DNA of 64,000 bases, from positions 124,001 through 188,000 of the forward strand of contig CAVVZC010000003.1 of assembly GCA_963752565.1 (NCBI GenBank), read 5' to 3'. Numbering within the stretch: position 1 is the first letter of the stretch; the number at the start of each line of letters is the position of its first letter. Position numbers and translations under genes: made by a program. The notes beneath the pieces were generated by a model, which was not told where the DNA came from, did no database searches, and was given only the letters and a program-made list of their open reading frames with translations. Source of the stretch: UBA11574 sp963752565. GTDB taxonomy: Bacteria; Desulfobacterota; Desulfobacteria; Desulfobacterales; UBA11574. Positions 16,009-25,022 of this stretch are shown here, piece by piece.

Positions 16009-17509
16009 GTTTTTTCTCCTCATAGGGCACTTCAATAAAGACTTTTGTGCCTTCTTTTGGGCGTGATTGAATCCTCATTTTTCCGTTGAGCAGGCTGACC
16101 CTTTCCTCCATACTTCGGAGTCCCATCCGTTTCTCCTTTGAAGCCGCAGCCAACCGTTCCCTGACATTAAATCCTTGTCCATCGTCCTCTATGCGAAGGA
16201 TGATGCTGGGAAAAGATGCAACCAGCTTAATGGTGACTTTGGCTGCTTGAGCATGCTTTTTAATGTTCCAGATCGCCTCCTGAATCAGTCGGTACAGGTT
16301 GATTTCGGTGTTCGAAGAGATTTTTAAATCATCCATACCTGCAGCAAAAAAGTCGATGTCTATTTCATTCTTCTCGGAAAACTCTTCACAGTATTGATAC
16401 ACGGTGTGGACAAGCCCGAGCTGATATAGTCCCGGAGGGTGTAAATCATACGCCATATCCCGGACCGCCGATATGGATCTTTGAAGAATTTTTGACAGTT
16501 CCGAGGTCTTTTGTTTAATTTCATCCAGTATCAATGGGTGGTTATCAAAAAGGGTTTCCCAGCTGATTTTTAACAAGGAAAGCTCTTGAGCCACATTATC
16601 GTGCAGATCCCGGGCAATTCGTTGACGTTCATTTTCCTGGGCCTTCATCAGTTGTTGAGTGAGGGTGTGAATATGTTCCTCGGTCTGCTTCCGATCAGTT
16701 ATGTCCCGAGCAAAAACGGCTACTCGTGTTACTTCTCCCCCGGAATTAGAAACAGGATAAATTACCGTATCATGCCAAATACCATGCCGCTCATCGACAA
16801 TTCGTACCGGCAGGCCTGTTTTAAAAACCTTATTTACATTCACCATTCTGAGACCGGCGACGTCGTGTGAGACCAAATACCAGATACACAATCCCAGCAT
16901 TTCATCCGGAGTTTTTTGAAATTTCTGAGCGTAAGTGTCATTGATATCGAGAATTATTCCCTCGTGATCGAGCAACACCACGGCATCTGTGGTTGCGTTC
17001 AAAAGGGCTCTTGCCATCTCTTCACTTTTCCTGAGTTTCTCCTCGGCCTGTTTGTTATCGGTGATATCAAAAAAGACGCCGCTGACATATTCAATCTCTC
17101 TTTTATCATTACATATGATCTGTCCTCTTTCTTGTATCCAATGAATGCTCCCTTGCTTTGATTCGATCCTGTATTCCCTGACATATGATTTATCTGTTTT
17201 GAGCGCCGTGACAAAAGTCTCTCTGGCAAATTCGAGATCTTCATGGATGACAACATCTTTCCATTTCATTTTTTTGGAATTAAACCTATCAGCACTGTAT
17301 CCGGTAATCTCTTCAATTTTTGAATCAAAGAACTCGACAGACCAGTCCGGATATCCTTTATACACTACGCTGGGAAGGTTTTTTACCAACAGTCGGTATT
17401 TTTCTTCACTCTGTTGAAATGCCTTTTCAGCCGCCATCCGGTCGAGCTTTTCTTTTTCCAACGCTTTGATATCTTGCACCAATTCCTTGTAGGTCGGCTC
17501 TTTAGCCAT
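16001..17509 (-). CDS. PAS-PAS sensor histidine kinase, NarX/DegS type (HisKA_3)
   Basis: A soluble 502-aa kinase with no transmembrane helix. A coiled coil (about 5-30) is followed by PAS 1 with its PAC tail (about 30-155, VKNLPSVVYKGYPDWS), PAS 2 (about 160-275, ALLNATTDAVVLLDHEG), a HisKA_3 dimerisation helix with phospho-acceptor His in ERQRIARDLHDNVAQELSLL, and the HATPase at 390-500 (N box LIQEAIWNIKKHAQA, G1 IEDDGQGF, G2 GMGLRSMEERVSLL). The PAS input implies sensing of a cytoplasmic redox, ligand or energy signal. Ribosome site GGAG precedes the ATG. A 39-base motif at 17652-17690 upstream is shared with the universal stress gene near 52.4 kb. Confidence 0.92.
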   Translation of the reverse strand: MAKEPTYKELVQDIKALEKEKLDRMAAEKAFQQSEEKYRLLVKNLPSVVYKGYPDWSVEFFDSKIEEITGYSADRFNSKKMKWKDVVIHEDLEFARETFVTALKTDKSYVREYRIESKQGSIHWIQERGQIICNDKREIEYVSGVFFDITDNKQAEEKLRKSEEMARALLNATTDAVVLLDHEGIILDINDTYAQKFQKTPDEMLGLCIWYLVSHDVAGLRMVNVNKVFKTGLPVRIVDERHGIWHDTVIYPVSNSGGEVTRVAVFARDITDRKQTEEHIHTLTQQLMKAQENERQRIARDLHDNVAQELSLLKISWETLFDNHPLILDEIKQKTSELSKILQRSISAVRDMAYDLHPPGLYQLGLVHTVYQYCEEFSEKNEIDIDFFAAGMDDLKISSNTEINLYRLIQEAIWNIKKHAQAAKVTIKLVASFPSIILRIEDDGQGFNVRERLAAASKEKRMGLRSMEERVSLLNGKMRIQSRPKEGTKVFIEVPYEEKKRG

Positions 17510-17651
17510 AAAAAAATCTCCGGTTGTTCCCTTAACCTGGCGTTTACCATAATCCTGTGTTCATGTTCAAATAGTGTCGTCAATAATTTAAGAACAACAG
17601 TGTTTCAATTACTTCATAAATGGCCAAATTTATCATGGTTCCTCTTAAAAA

Positions 17652-17690
17652 GTTTAACCTAAACTGAGCGTTTCAAATAGTGACAGGGCT
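17652..17690 (-). promoter_or_regulatory. upstream sequence block shared with 52433-52471
   Basis: The block 'aacctaaa-tgagcg-ttcaaatagtgacagg-ctata' occurs 143 bases upstream of the sensor kinase start and again 36 bases upstream of the UspA start at 52397, in the same orientation to both genes, with about four differences. It may be a promoter or operator for a shared stress regulon, or the end of a dispersed repeat. The rest of 17510-17745 is AT-rich with nothing recognisable. Confidence 0.4.
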
Positions 17691-17745
17691 ATAAAAAAGA
17701 AATAATTATAAATAAAATGATTTTTTTCAAGAATCAAATTCATTG

Positions 17746-17780
17746 TCAAAAAAAAAGGGGTGTTTCGGTCAACACCCCTT
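17746..17780 (-). terminator. Rho-independent terminator on the minus strand
   Basis: AAGGGGTGTT at 17755-17764 pairs with AACACCCCTT at 17771-17780. Read on the minus strand, the stem is followed by eight T. It ends transcription of the 17814-18104 gene and probably the dodecin gene before it. Confidence 0.85.
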
Positions 17781-17813
17781 GAGAATTAATCGGTTCTTAT
17801 TTAAACTATTTTG

Positions 17814-18104
17814 TCACTCCTCTAAGACTTCCCAGTTGGCGACAAAAGTATTGTCATGGAGTGTGTATGAATACCCCAACATTTTCCCGAGACCCGGCAA
17901 CACCCCTTTCTCTACACGCCAATAGGCAAGATAAATGGCCGGCAGCAGACTGGGGAATCCGCTTTTGGGATCGCCCACCGCATTTTGCCAGATTTCTCTT
18001 TTTTCCATTACTCTCCAGAGCGTGCCATGCTTTCTGCTCCGCACGATTTGTCCGACACCGGGCAGGCTCTTCTGCCTGAAAACTTCATCGTGAATTTGTT
18101 GCAT
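17814..18104 (-). CDS. hypothetical protein downstream of dodecin
   Basis: About 96 aa starting MQQIHDEVFRQKSLPGVGQI. I chose ATG 18104 because GGAAGAGA lies just upstream; an ATG eight codons further up lacks a ribosome site. The sequence is basic in its first half and aromatic in its second (LAYWRVEKGVLPGLGKMLGY), without Cys, a signal peptide or a membrane helix. No family recognised. It follows the dodecin gene in the same direction and is closed by a strong terminator, so it is probably the last gene of a two-gene unit. Confidence 0.5.
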   Translation of the reverse strand: MQQIHDEVFRQKSLPGVGQIVRSRKHGTLWRVMEKREIWQNAVGDPKSGFPSLLPAIYLAYWRVEKGVLPGLGKMLGYSYTLHDNTFVANWEVLEE

Positions 18105-18137
18105 AGATCTCTTCCTTCCACAAAACAATCCATTAAA

Positions 18138-18350
18138 TTATGGGGCCTCATATTTAAAAGACAGTGCGACTCTTGCACGGTAGGATGCTACCTTGCCGTC
18201 TTTAACGGTCATATCGAGTTTTGTTATTTCTGCCACTCTTAAATCTCTTAAGCTTTTGCCGGCGATTAATACCGCATTTTCCGCAGCTTTTTCCCACGAA
18301 ATATCACTCGTACCCACCAGTTCAACGACTTTATAAACGCTTCCACTCAT
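18138..18350 (-). CDS. dodecin family flavin-binding protein
   Basis: 70 aa, the normal dodecin length. Dodecins form hollow dodecamers that store riboflavin, FMN or lumichrome and shield the cell from flavin photochemistry. The family outline is clear: SVYKVVELVGTSDISWEKAA at the start, with the helix ENAVLIAGKSLRDLRVAEI and the final strands DGKVASYRARVALSFKYE. Strong ribosome site AAGGAGGAG before the ATG. Upstream (18351-18757) is a 407-bp gap shared with the divergent phaE gene; it is AT-rich, with one imperfect hairpin near 18600-18632 (gggatgccccattcaatggg) and no gene. Confidence 0.9.
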   Translation of the reverse strand: MSGSVYKVVELVGTSDISWEKAAENAVLIAGKSLRDLRVAEITKLDMTVKDGKVASYRARVALSFKYEAP

Positions 18351-18757
18351 ATTCTCCTCCTTCCGTTAGGTTCTGGATTTCCTTTGTTCAATATGACCTG
18401 GTATGTCGAATCTACGGGCAGGCTACAGGGTTGAAAAGAAGAAATGACCAAAAGAATGGTTCCCCATTATTGAGGAACCACTCTATGACCACGGGCAAGA
18501 AATGTAGCCTCCCACTATTTTATCCCAACTGACGAGCTTGAGTTTAAAACATTATCAATTTCAAGAATAATATGCCATAAGACAAAGGCTTCATTTTAAT
18601 AGGGGGATGCCCCATTCAATGGGGATTTCTCCCAAACAACAAAACGTATGGCAATAATGTCAATCCTGCCTTTTAGATAGTTTAATTATTGACATTCTAT
18701 GTTTTGAAGATACAAAATAATAAAGACTGATAAAGGTCCCATAAAATGAGGTGAGCA

Positions 18758-19651
18758 ATGAATGACAAACAAAAGGACGAAATCGGACCGGAAACTTATT
18801 TTTCAGACTGGATGAAAACATCCACAGCATTTTGGGAATCCATGGCCTCGATGTGGCCAGATTTAAATACCGCCGGCGATGTTACACCGGATTCAAAAAG
18901 AGATGAAAAAACAAGCCGGTTTCAGAAATCATGGGAAAGCACCCAAAAAACCTGGAAAGCATGGTCACAGATTATCACTGAACCGGAAACCATGAAAACT
19001 CTTTTTAAAGAAACCGGGATGCTGCCGGAAATATTTTTGAAAATCTCACAAAGCGGCCTGAAAAGTTTTGTCCATCTTCAGCAGCAATGGCTTCAAAGGG
19101 CCGGAAAAGTCCAAGAATCCACAAAGTCGTATACGTTTGAGAACATCGACGAAGATGCCGTTAAAGTTTGGACACAACTCTATGAAACAGAATTGAGAAA
19201 AATTTTCAATATACCACAATTGGGATTGACGCGATTTTATCAGGAGAAAATGATCCGGTCTGTGGATAAATTCAACATGTTTCAGACCAATTTGACTGAA
19301 TTTTTGCGTCTGTTATCTTTACCCATGGAAAAATCTTTCCAGGTCATGCAGGAAAAACTGACGGAATTGGCGGATGAGGGTAATCTTCCTGAAGACTCAA
19401 AAGCGTATTACCAGATGTGGATAAAAATACTTGAAGGATATTACATGACGCTGTTTCAATCTTCTGAATACACGAAAATCCTGAATAAAACCCTATATTC
19501 AATGTCGGAATTTTCGAACGCCAAAAAAGAACTTCTACAGGACACCCTCTTGTACATGCTCCCTGTTCCAACACAAAAGGAGATGGATGAACTGTACAAG
19601 GAGATTTACCTTTTAAAAAAGCGAATAAAAGAACTTGAAAAGCGCTCATAA
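18758..19651 (+). CDS. phaE: class III poly(R)-hydroxyalkanoate synthase subunit PhaE
   Basis: 297 aa. PhaE is the non-catalytic partner of PhaC in class III PHA synthases and is needed for full polymerising activity at the granule surface. The protein is mostly helical, with Trp-rich amphipathic segments (FSDWMKTSTAFWESMASMWP and SWESTQKTWKAWSQI). It ends with the family-typical PVPTQKEMDELYKEIYLLKK coiled coil, which recruits PhaC. Ribosome site GAGGTGAG. PhaC follows after 119 bp in the same direction, the standard arrangement. Confidence 0.88.
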   Translation: MNDKQKDEIGPETYFSDWMKTSTAFWESMASMWPDLNTAGDVTPDSKRDEKTSRFQKSWESTQKTWKAWSQIITEPETMKTLFKETGMLPEIFLKISQSGLKSFVHLQQQWLQRAGKVQESTKSYTFENIDEDAVKVWTQLYETELRKIFNIPQLGLTRFYQEKMIRSVDKFNMFQTNLTEFLRLLSLPMEKSFQVMQEKLTELADEGNLPEDSKAYYQMWIKILEGYYMTLFQSSEYTKILNKTLYSMSEFSNAKKELLQDTLLYMLPVPTQKEMDELYKEIYLLKKRIKELEKRS

Positions 19652-19770
19652 GGATATCGACTGACCCGCTTGATTTCACGGTACGGTGCTCAATTTATAG
19701 CGATCCTCAAAATACAGTTCCGTTTCGAAATTCAAAACCCGAAATCCAAAATTGAATCGGAGGTGATTTC

Positions 19771-20952
19771 ATGGCTCAACCCAAAATATCTGTCGACCTA
19801 ATTTTATCCAAACTGGCCGAGGAAGCGGAAAGGGCCGGAGAAAGCGCTCAAAAAGCGTCGGATGTGCTGATGGAACCCCTTGAAACCGAGATCGCCGTCA
19901 CACCTTACGATGTTGTTTACGAAGAAGATCGGGTAAAATTGAAGCATTATAAACCGACCGTTGATATTCAACTCAAAAGGCCCCTTCTAGTGGTTTATGC
20001 GTTGATCAACCGGGAAACCATGCTGGATCTTCAGCCCGGAAGGAGCGTGGTACAGAATTTATTAGAGCAAGGGATCGATCTTTATATGATTGACTGGGGC
20101 TATCCGGCTCGCAAAGACAGGTATCTCACCATTGATGATCATGTGAATGGATATATGAATAATATCATTGATTTTATTCTCGAAAAACACCAACTGGATA
20201 AAGTCCATCTAATGGGTATTTGCATGGGCGGTACGTTCTGTGTTATTTACTCAGCCCTTCATCCCGAGAAGATTAAAAATCTGGTCACCACGGTAACACC
20301 CACAAACTTCGATACCAACCAGGGTTTGTTACATATCTGGATGAAGGATATGGATGTGGATCGAATTGTGGATACTTACGGTAATATTCCTGGAGATATC
20401 ATGAACATGGGTTTTCTGTTACTTAATCCGGCCCGGCTGATGATCGACAAGTATGTGGGGTTTATAGAAAATATGGCCAATAAAAAATTCGTAGAAAATT
20501 TTGTCCGGATGGAAAAATGGATTTTTGACAGCCCGGATGTGCCTGGAGAAACTTTTCGACAGTTTGTTCGGGATTGTTACCAGAAAAATCTGCTGATCCA
20601 GAACAAAATGGAAGTCGGTGGAAAACGTGTCGATCTTAAAAAAATTACCATGCCCCTCTTGAATTATTACGGGAAATATGACCATCTTGTCCCTCCTGAA
20701 GCTTGTGAACTGCTAACGAGTAAAGTCGGCAGCAAGGATGCCGAAGATATTTGTTTGGATACGGGCCATATCGGTATTTATGTGAGTTCAAAGTGTCAAA
20801 AGGAGTTTGCCCCCAGAATTGCTCGCTGGCTCAAGGAAAGGGATGACGACAAAAAGAAGCGCAAGACAAAAAAAGCAACCCCGAAAAAAAGAGCTGCAAA
20901 AAAGACCCCCAAAAAAACAACATCAGCATTGAAAACTAAAAAGAAACAATAA
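19771..20952 (+). CDS. phaC: class III poly(R)-hydroxyalkanoate synthase subunit PhaC with Lys-rich tail
   Basis: 393 aa alpha/beta-hydrolase-fold synthase that polymerises 3-hydroxyacyl-CoA. The lipase-like box with the nucleophile Cys reads HLMGICMGGTFCVIYS, the catalytic Asp lies in NYYGKYDHLVPP, and the His in CLDTGHIGIYVSSK. The synthase pattern VTTVTPTNFDTNQGLL and WGYPARKDRYLTIDDHVNGY are typical of class III. Known PhaC ends shortly after the His region. Here about 35 extra residues form a Lys/Ala/Pro/Thr tail (KKATPKKRAAKKTPKK), like histone H1 or the PhaF phasin, which suggests DNA or nucleoid binding (inference). Ribosome site GGAGGTGA. It is co-oriented with phaE and the GAF gene. 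Confidence 0.92.
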   Translation: MAQPKISVDLILSKLAEEAERAGESAQKASDVLMEPLETEIAVTPYDVVYEEDRVKLKHYKPTVDIQLKRPLLVVYALINRETMLDLQPGRSVVQNLLEQGIDLYMIDWGYPARKDRYLTIDDHVNGYMNNIIDFILEKHQLDKVHLMGICMGGTFCVIYSALHPEKIKNLVTTVTPTNFDTNQGLLHIWMKDMDVDRIVDTYGNIPGDIMNMGFLLLNPARLMIDKYVGFIENMANKKFVENFVRMEKWIFDSPDVPGETFRQFVRDCYQKNLLIQNKMEVGGKRVDLKKITMPLLNYYGKYDHLVPPEACELLTSKVGSKDAEDICLDTGHIGIYVSSKCQKEFAPRIARWLKERDDDKKKRKTKKATPKKRAAKKTPKKTTSALKTKKKQ

Positions 20953-20982
20953 TTGAAATATTAATATTTTAGGAGATATTCG

Positions 20983-22029
20983 ATGACCAGAAGAAACAAT
21001 TATTTTAAAACCTTTTGCAAAATCAGCAAGGCATTTGGGACAACGCTGGGTAAAGAGAAGCTTTTGGACATGATCGTCCATAGCGCCATCGACACCATGG
21101 GTGCAAAAGCCGCGTGTCTTTTTCTGGCGGATGAAGAAAAGGATGTGTTTATTCCGATGGCTCAGAAAGGACTGTCTGAGAACTATTTGCATGCCAGTCC
21201 CATACGAGCCAAAAGGATCGTAGACGAAATCTTAAAAGGAGGATATCTTTCATTTTACAATGCGACCACTGACTCCCGGCTGGAAAATCTTGAGGCGAAA
21301 AAAGCCGAAGGCATTGCATCCATTCTTTCTGTTCCGGTCATGGATAAAGAAAAGGCTATCGGCATTCTATCCCTTTATACCGCAGAGCATCGAGATTTTT
21401 CAAAAGACGAAATAGATTTTTTGGCTGCACTGGCCGACCAGGGTGGAATCGCCATCGGACGGGCCAGGCTATTTGAACGGATGAGTATGAACTCGATGCT
21501 GTTTCACGATCTGGCCTCCAGTATCAACTCGACTTTGGACATAAACCAGGTGTTACATATTTTGACAGCCGAAATCTGTGAGGCTTTAGGGATGAAGGGC
21601 GTGTTGATACGTCTTTTGAACCATGAAACCGGCGATCTTGACCTATTGGCAAGCTATGGCCTGAGTGAAGAATTTCAAAATAAAGGCCCTGTCTCCATCG
21701 AAAAAAGTATTGCACAGGCACTAAAAGGTGAAACCGTCATTATCGAAGATGTATCTTCAGACAACCGATTGCAGTATAAAGAGGAAATCATCAAAGAAGG
21801 CGTTGTTTCAATGCTCTGCGTCCCCATCAAGGCCAGGGAAGAGGTCATCGGCGTGATGATTCTTTTCAGCGGTACTTCCCGGAAGTATCCTGAAGATGTC
21901 ATCATCCTGGTGAATGCTCTGGCCCACACCGGCGGACTGGCCATCCAGAATGCCTCCATGTATCTCAGCCTGAAGGAAGATAAAAAATCCTTGGAAGAGG
22001 ATATGTGGAGCCATCGGTCCTGGTTTTAG
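20983..22029 (+). CDS. tandem GAF-domain protein
   Basis: 348 aa consisting of two GAF domains (about 20-160 and 175-330) and little else. GAF 1 has ASILSVPVMDKEKAIGILSL followed by FLAALADQGGIAIGRARLFE. GAF 2 has VVSMLCVPIKAREEVIGVMI and VNALAHTGGLAIQNASMY. GAF domains bind cyclic nucleotides, haem or small molecules, but no output domain is fused, so it may act by protein contact. It starts 30 bp after phaC with ribosome site AGGAGA, so it is probably in the PHA operon. A related single-GAF protein is encoded at 51299-51853. Confidence 0.85.
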   Translation: MTRRNNYFKTFCKISKAFGTTLGKEKLLDMIVHSAIDTMGAKAACLFLADEEKDVFIPMAQKGLSENYLHASPIRAKRIVDEILKGGYLSFYNATTDSRLENLEAKKAEGIASILSVPVMDKEKAIGILSLYTAEHRDFSKDEIDFLAALADQGGIAIGRARLFERMSMNSMLFHDLASSINSTLDINQVLHILTAEICEALGMKGVLIRLLNHETGDLDLLASYGLSEEFQNKGPVSIEKSIAQALKGETVIIEDVSSDNRLQYKEEIIKEGVVSMLCVPIKAREEVIGVMILFSGTSRKYPEDVIILVNALAHTGGLAIQNASMYLSLKEDKKSLEEDMWSHRSWF

Positions 22030-22368
22030 TTCAGACCTCGTAATAACTATTTATTTAGTGACCGCGATCCCCATAGTTTTTAGAATTTTGCTCAAAACTT
22101 TGACATCAGGTCGGTCTGGGTTATGCGGTTCAGGGTTCAACGTTCAGGGTTAAGGACAAAGAAGACATTTAAGACCCGAAGTTCTCGTTACAAATGCTTA
22201 TTTTTTCAGATAATCGACAATTTGGCTCCAAATCCTGGGATAGACCTGACGAAGATGGTCATCTTCTCATAAATATGCATTTCAAATGCAGTCCTGGGAC
22301 CAGAAATAACCTTGAACATCTAAACCTTCGAACCAGTGAACGGTCACATAAAATGAAAGGAGTTTAAA
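22030..22368. other. intergenic stretch without a gene
   Basis: A 339-bp gap between the GAF gene and phaJ. It contains a short direct repeat (gttcagggttcaacgttcagggtt near 22128-22151) and otherwise unremarkable sequence. The phaJ ribosome site GAAAGGAG lies at the end. I see no clear promoter or terminator. Confidence 0.4.
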
Positions 22369-22800
22369 ATGATCGGAAAAACTATCAAAGAAATTAAAAT
22401 CGGCGATACGGCCGAGTTCAGCAAAACCGTTTCGGAATCGGATGTTTACCAGTTTGCAGGGATTACCGGCGATTTCAACCCGGCTCACATGAACGAAGAA
22501 TATGCGAAAAAGACTTTTTTCAAGACCCGCATTGCTCATGGAGTGCTGTCTGCAGGTTTCATATCCACAACCATCGGAACCAAACTTCCCGGCACAGGCA
22601 GCATTTATATCAAACAGACGTTGAGTTTCTTGGCGCCTGTAAGAATTGGCGATACCATTACCGCCCGAGTAGAAGTGATAGAAATCATTGAAGGGAAAAA
22701 CCGGGTTCGGTTAAAAACCGTCTGTGTGAATCAGGAGGGTACCCAGGTTTTAGATGGAGAGGCGGTTGTCAGCCCGCCCAAACCGCTTAAAGGGGATTGA
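22369..22800 (+). CDS. phaJ: MaoC-like (R)-specific enoyl-CoA hydratase
   Basis: 143-aa hot-dog-fold hydratase that converts trans-2-enoyl-CoA to (R)-3-hydroxyacyl-CoA, feeding beta-oxidation intermediates to PHA synthase. The catalytic Asp and His are in AGITGDFNPAHMNEEYA, the R-hydratase motif, and the substrate helix is KTRIAHGVLSAGFISTTIG. Length equals the single-domain PhaJ of Aeromonas. Its place between phaC and phasin-like genes supports the PHA role over a general MaoC hydratase. Its stop directly abuts the stop of the convergent coiled-coil gene. Confidence 0.85.
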   Translation: MIGKTIKEIKIGDTAEFSKTVSESDVYQFAGITGDFNPAHMNEEYAKKTFFKTRIAHGVLSAGFISTTIGTKLPGTGSIYIKQTLSFLAPVRIGDTITARVEVIEIIEGKNRVRLKTVCVNQEGTQVLDGEAVVSPPKPLKGD

Positions 22801-23289
22801 CTATGATTGGTCGTTCTCTTTTTTGAAAAAACTGCCGAAGGTCTCCATGGTTTCCTGAAACTGCTTGCTCTGTTTTTCGATGAGATCTTGAAATCCTTGG
22901 ACCAGTTCTTTTTGTGATTCGGTCTCTTTTTCTTCCAATAGCAACCGCAGATGGTTTATTTTTTCTTCCTGGGCCGCAACTTTTTCTTTGAGTTCCTCGT
23001 ATTTTTTTATCAGCGATAGATGTTTGTCTTTGGGTACCATGCCCATCAGACCTATGACATCGTTGAAGGATTGCAGGAAATTTTCGGAAGCTTTTTTCCA
23101 GGTTTCCATGTAGGCAGGCGTGTCTTTCTCCTTCTGATCCAGCCCGTAAAATTTGCTGAACATGGCCGTCAGTTCATCAAACCCCTTAAAGCCCTGCTGC
23201 ATCCATTTGGACAGGTCTTCAATTCGTTTTTGCTCTTTTGCAGCATTGATCAAAAAGTTTCCCCAAAATTCTAAAAATTGTTTATCCAA
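22801..23289 (-). CDS. PhaE/phasin-like coiled-coil protein
   Basis: 162 aa, almost all helical. Aromatic amphipathic helices come first (FLEFWGNFLINAAKEQ, LSKWMQQGFKGFDELTAMF). A long heptad-repeat coiled coil follows at about 90-150 (YEELKEKVAAQEEKINHLRL). The character resembles a shortened PhaE or a granule-associated phasin. The predicted start is a TTG at 23289 preceded by GGACAGG. It is encoded on the minus strand after the PhaC-like gene, so it belongs to that second PHA transcription unit. A role on the granule surface is inferred from composition and context only. Confidence 0.6.
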   Translation of the reverse strand: MDKQFLEFWGNFLINAAKEQKRIEDLSKWMQQGFKGFDELTAMFSKFYGLDQKEKDTPAYMETWKKASENFLQSFNDVIGLMGMVPKDKHLSLIKKYEELKEKVAAQEEKINHLRLLLEEKETESQKELVQGFQDLIEKQSKQFQETMETFGSFFKKENDQS

Positions 23290-23376
23290 GCGCCTGTCCT
23301 TTCCAATAAGATATAGCTTAAGTATCTCGCCTGTTATTTATTCTTAAGCTTTTGCAGGCAACGTTCTTTTTTTTCT

Positions 23377-24933
23377 TTAAGAAGATGCTTTGCGAAATGC
23401 TTTATCTAAATCGAGTTGGTATCGAACCGGTCCCCGATAGTTTTTGTCACCGAAGCGGGTGTGAAGGGCACAGGCTGAATTTGGATGAGACCACGACGTT
23501 GCAATGGCCACATGGCCCTTTGGAAAAGCGGTCACCTCTGCGTCAATATAGTCTATGGGGGCAAGGGCTGTTTGCTTTTCCACCAGGTCGTCATTCTCTC
23601 CGTAACAGATCAGCCACTTAATTCCCTTTTCTTTGAGTCGTTTAAGATTCAGTTTTTTGCCAAACAGCTTGATCGGAAGGGTTCCGTCTTTGGTGATGGG
23701 AATGTTATAGGAATCAAAGCTCATCTGGGTAATTGCCATGGGGAGATCGTTCCGTTCATTGTTCAGCCAGTAGTTGATGGCTGCTGCGGTCTTGCTGATT
23801 TTGACATTGGTGCCGTCCTGATGGCCGAACATCGTTAGATCTCTATAAAATGCCGCAATTGGAGATTCATCTTCGATGCTTTTTAGTTTATAGACCCAGC
23901 CCATGAGTTTGCCGTCCGCCACTTTATTTCCGTTGGGCAAGGTTTTGGTTCCATAAAGAAGATCGTTGAAACGCTGGGGCAAAATTTTTAAGAAATCGGA
24001 AAGCCCTTTGCTTCGGGTGCCGTCCATGGGTGATACACAGGTGATGAGCGCATCCACCATATCGTCCAGTTCACCGGAAAGGAGATTACACACCGCCGAA
24101 AAACCGCCCTGACAATAACCGTTCAACGTCACTGGCTTTCCGTGCCTTTTCTTTACCTTTTCACAGAAGAGTCGGGTATCAATGGTATCATCTTCACCGG
24201 TCATGACCTGAACCGCTTCATTGGTGCTGATATCCTTAAAAATTCGAATATAGGTAGGGATTCCCTGGTTGGCAAAACAGTGGGCATAACTCCGCTTCTC
24301 ATTCGGCAAAAAGGCAAGAATATTGGCGCCCAACACATAAGGGGGAAGAATGATGACCGGTTTGCCATTTTTATTGACCTTGACCTTTTTGTCCGTCGGA
24401 AGAATCTGATACAGAATAAACCGGTCTGTTTCGGCAATCTTTTTGTTGTTCTCCCGTTCAAAATGGAACCCAAATTCAGGCTCGATGTCCTGGATGGCAT
24501 GGGGGTATTGGTTGGCCATAACATCCATCATTTTTGCCTGCCTGGCTAAAAAACCTTCAATATCCTCACCTTCCGAACAAAAAAGGGTGTTGAACACAGC
24601 GGCAATGGCATTTTCCATCTCCATTTTTCCCGAATGAGTCATTGCCTTCATGCTGCCGCTGACACCCCTGCTGATCAAATCAAGATTAAACGCTAACAAT
24701 TCCATGTAGGACTGAACACTCTCTAAAGGTGAAGTGCTCCAAAGCTTTTGCTTTTCCACGTGATTGAAATAGCTTGTGGCGATGAGATAAGGAATCATGA
24801 AATCATTTGAATATTTGGAAAAAGCACTCAGGTAATTTTGTGAGGCACTGATAAGATGTGAGAATACAGAAACATTTTTCTTCAGTATGTCATGTAACGC
24901 CGTTCCTTTTGAGCTGCTGTTGAACTGAGTCAT
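23377..24933 (-). CDS. PhaC-like alpha/beta hydrolase (PHA synthase/metabolism family)
   Basis: 518 aa. The C-terminal 350 residues have a PHA-synthase-like alpha/beta-hydrolase core. The nucleophile is Cys in LNGYCQGGFSAVCNL, the acid is Asp in WLICYGENDDLVEK, and the His is in FPKGHVAIATSWSHP. The N-terminal 170 residues are helical and aromatic, as in class I/II PhaC. It is clearly different from the class III PhaC encoded 4 kb away. It may be a second synthase with another chain-length preference or a PHA thioesterase-like enzyme. Products of this family are often misnamed in databases. The coiled-coil gene follows it, and a 12-bp inverted repeat separates it from the phasin genes. Confidence 0.7.
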   Translation of the reverse strand: MTQFNSSSKGTALHDILKKNVSVFSHLISASQNYLSAFSKYSNDFMIPYLIATSYFNHVEKQKLWSTSPLESVQSYMELLAFNLDLISRGVSGSMKAMTHSGKMEMENAIAAVFNTLFCSEGEDIEGFLARQAKMMDVMANQYPHAIQDIEPEFGFHFERENNKKIAETDRFILYQILPTDKKVKVNKNGKPVIILPPYVLGANILAFLPNEKRSYAHCFANQGIPTYIRIFKDISTNEAVQVMTGEDDTIDTRLFCEKVKKRHGKPVTLNGYCQGGFSAVCNLLSGELDDMVDALITCVSPMDGTRSKGLSDFLKILPQRFNDLLYGTKTLPNGNKVADGKLMGWVYKLKSIEDESPIAAFYRDLTMFGHQDGTNVKISKTAAAINYWLNNERNDLPMAITQMSFDSYNIPITKDGTLPIKLFGKKLNLKRLKEKGIKWLICYGENDDLVEKQTALAPIDYIDAEVTAFPKGHVAIATSWSHPNSACALHTRFGDKNYRGPVRYQLDLDKAFRKASS

Positions 24934-24966
24934 TTTAGCTTCTTGCCCCCTGTAACCGGAGAAATT

Positions 24967-25015
24967 ACGTGGTTCACACCCTTGATATGATTTTATCTAA
25001 AGCTGTGAACCACGT
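24967..25015 (-). terminator. long inverted repeat between PhaC-like and phasin-like genes
   Basis: ACGTGGTTCACA (24967-24978) and TGTGAACCACGT (25004-25015) are perfect inverted copies with a 25-base loop. The repeat lies just after the stop of the 25023 gene on the minus strand. No strong T run follows, so it may be an attenuator, an mRNA stability hairpin or an operator and not a simple terminator. Confidence 0.4.
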
Positions 25016-25022
25016 CCATGTT

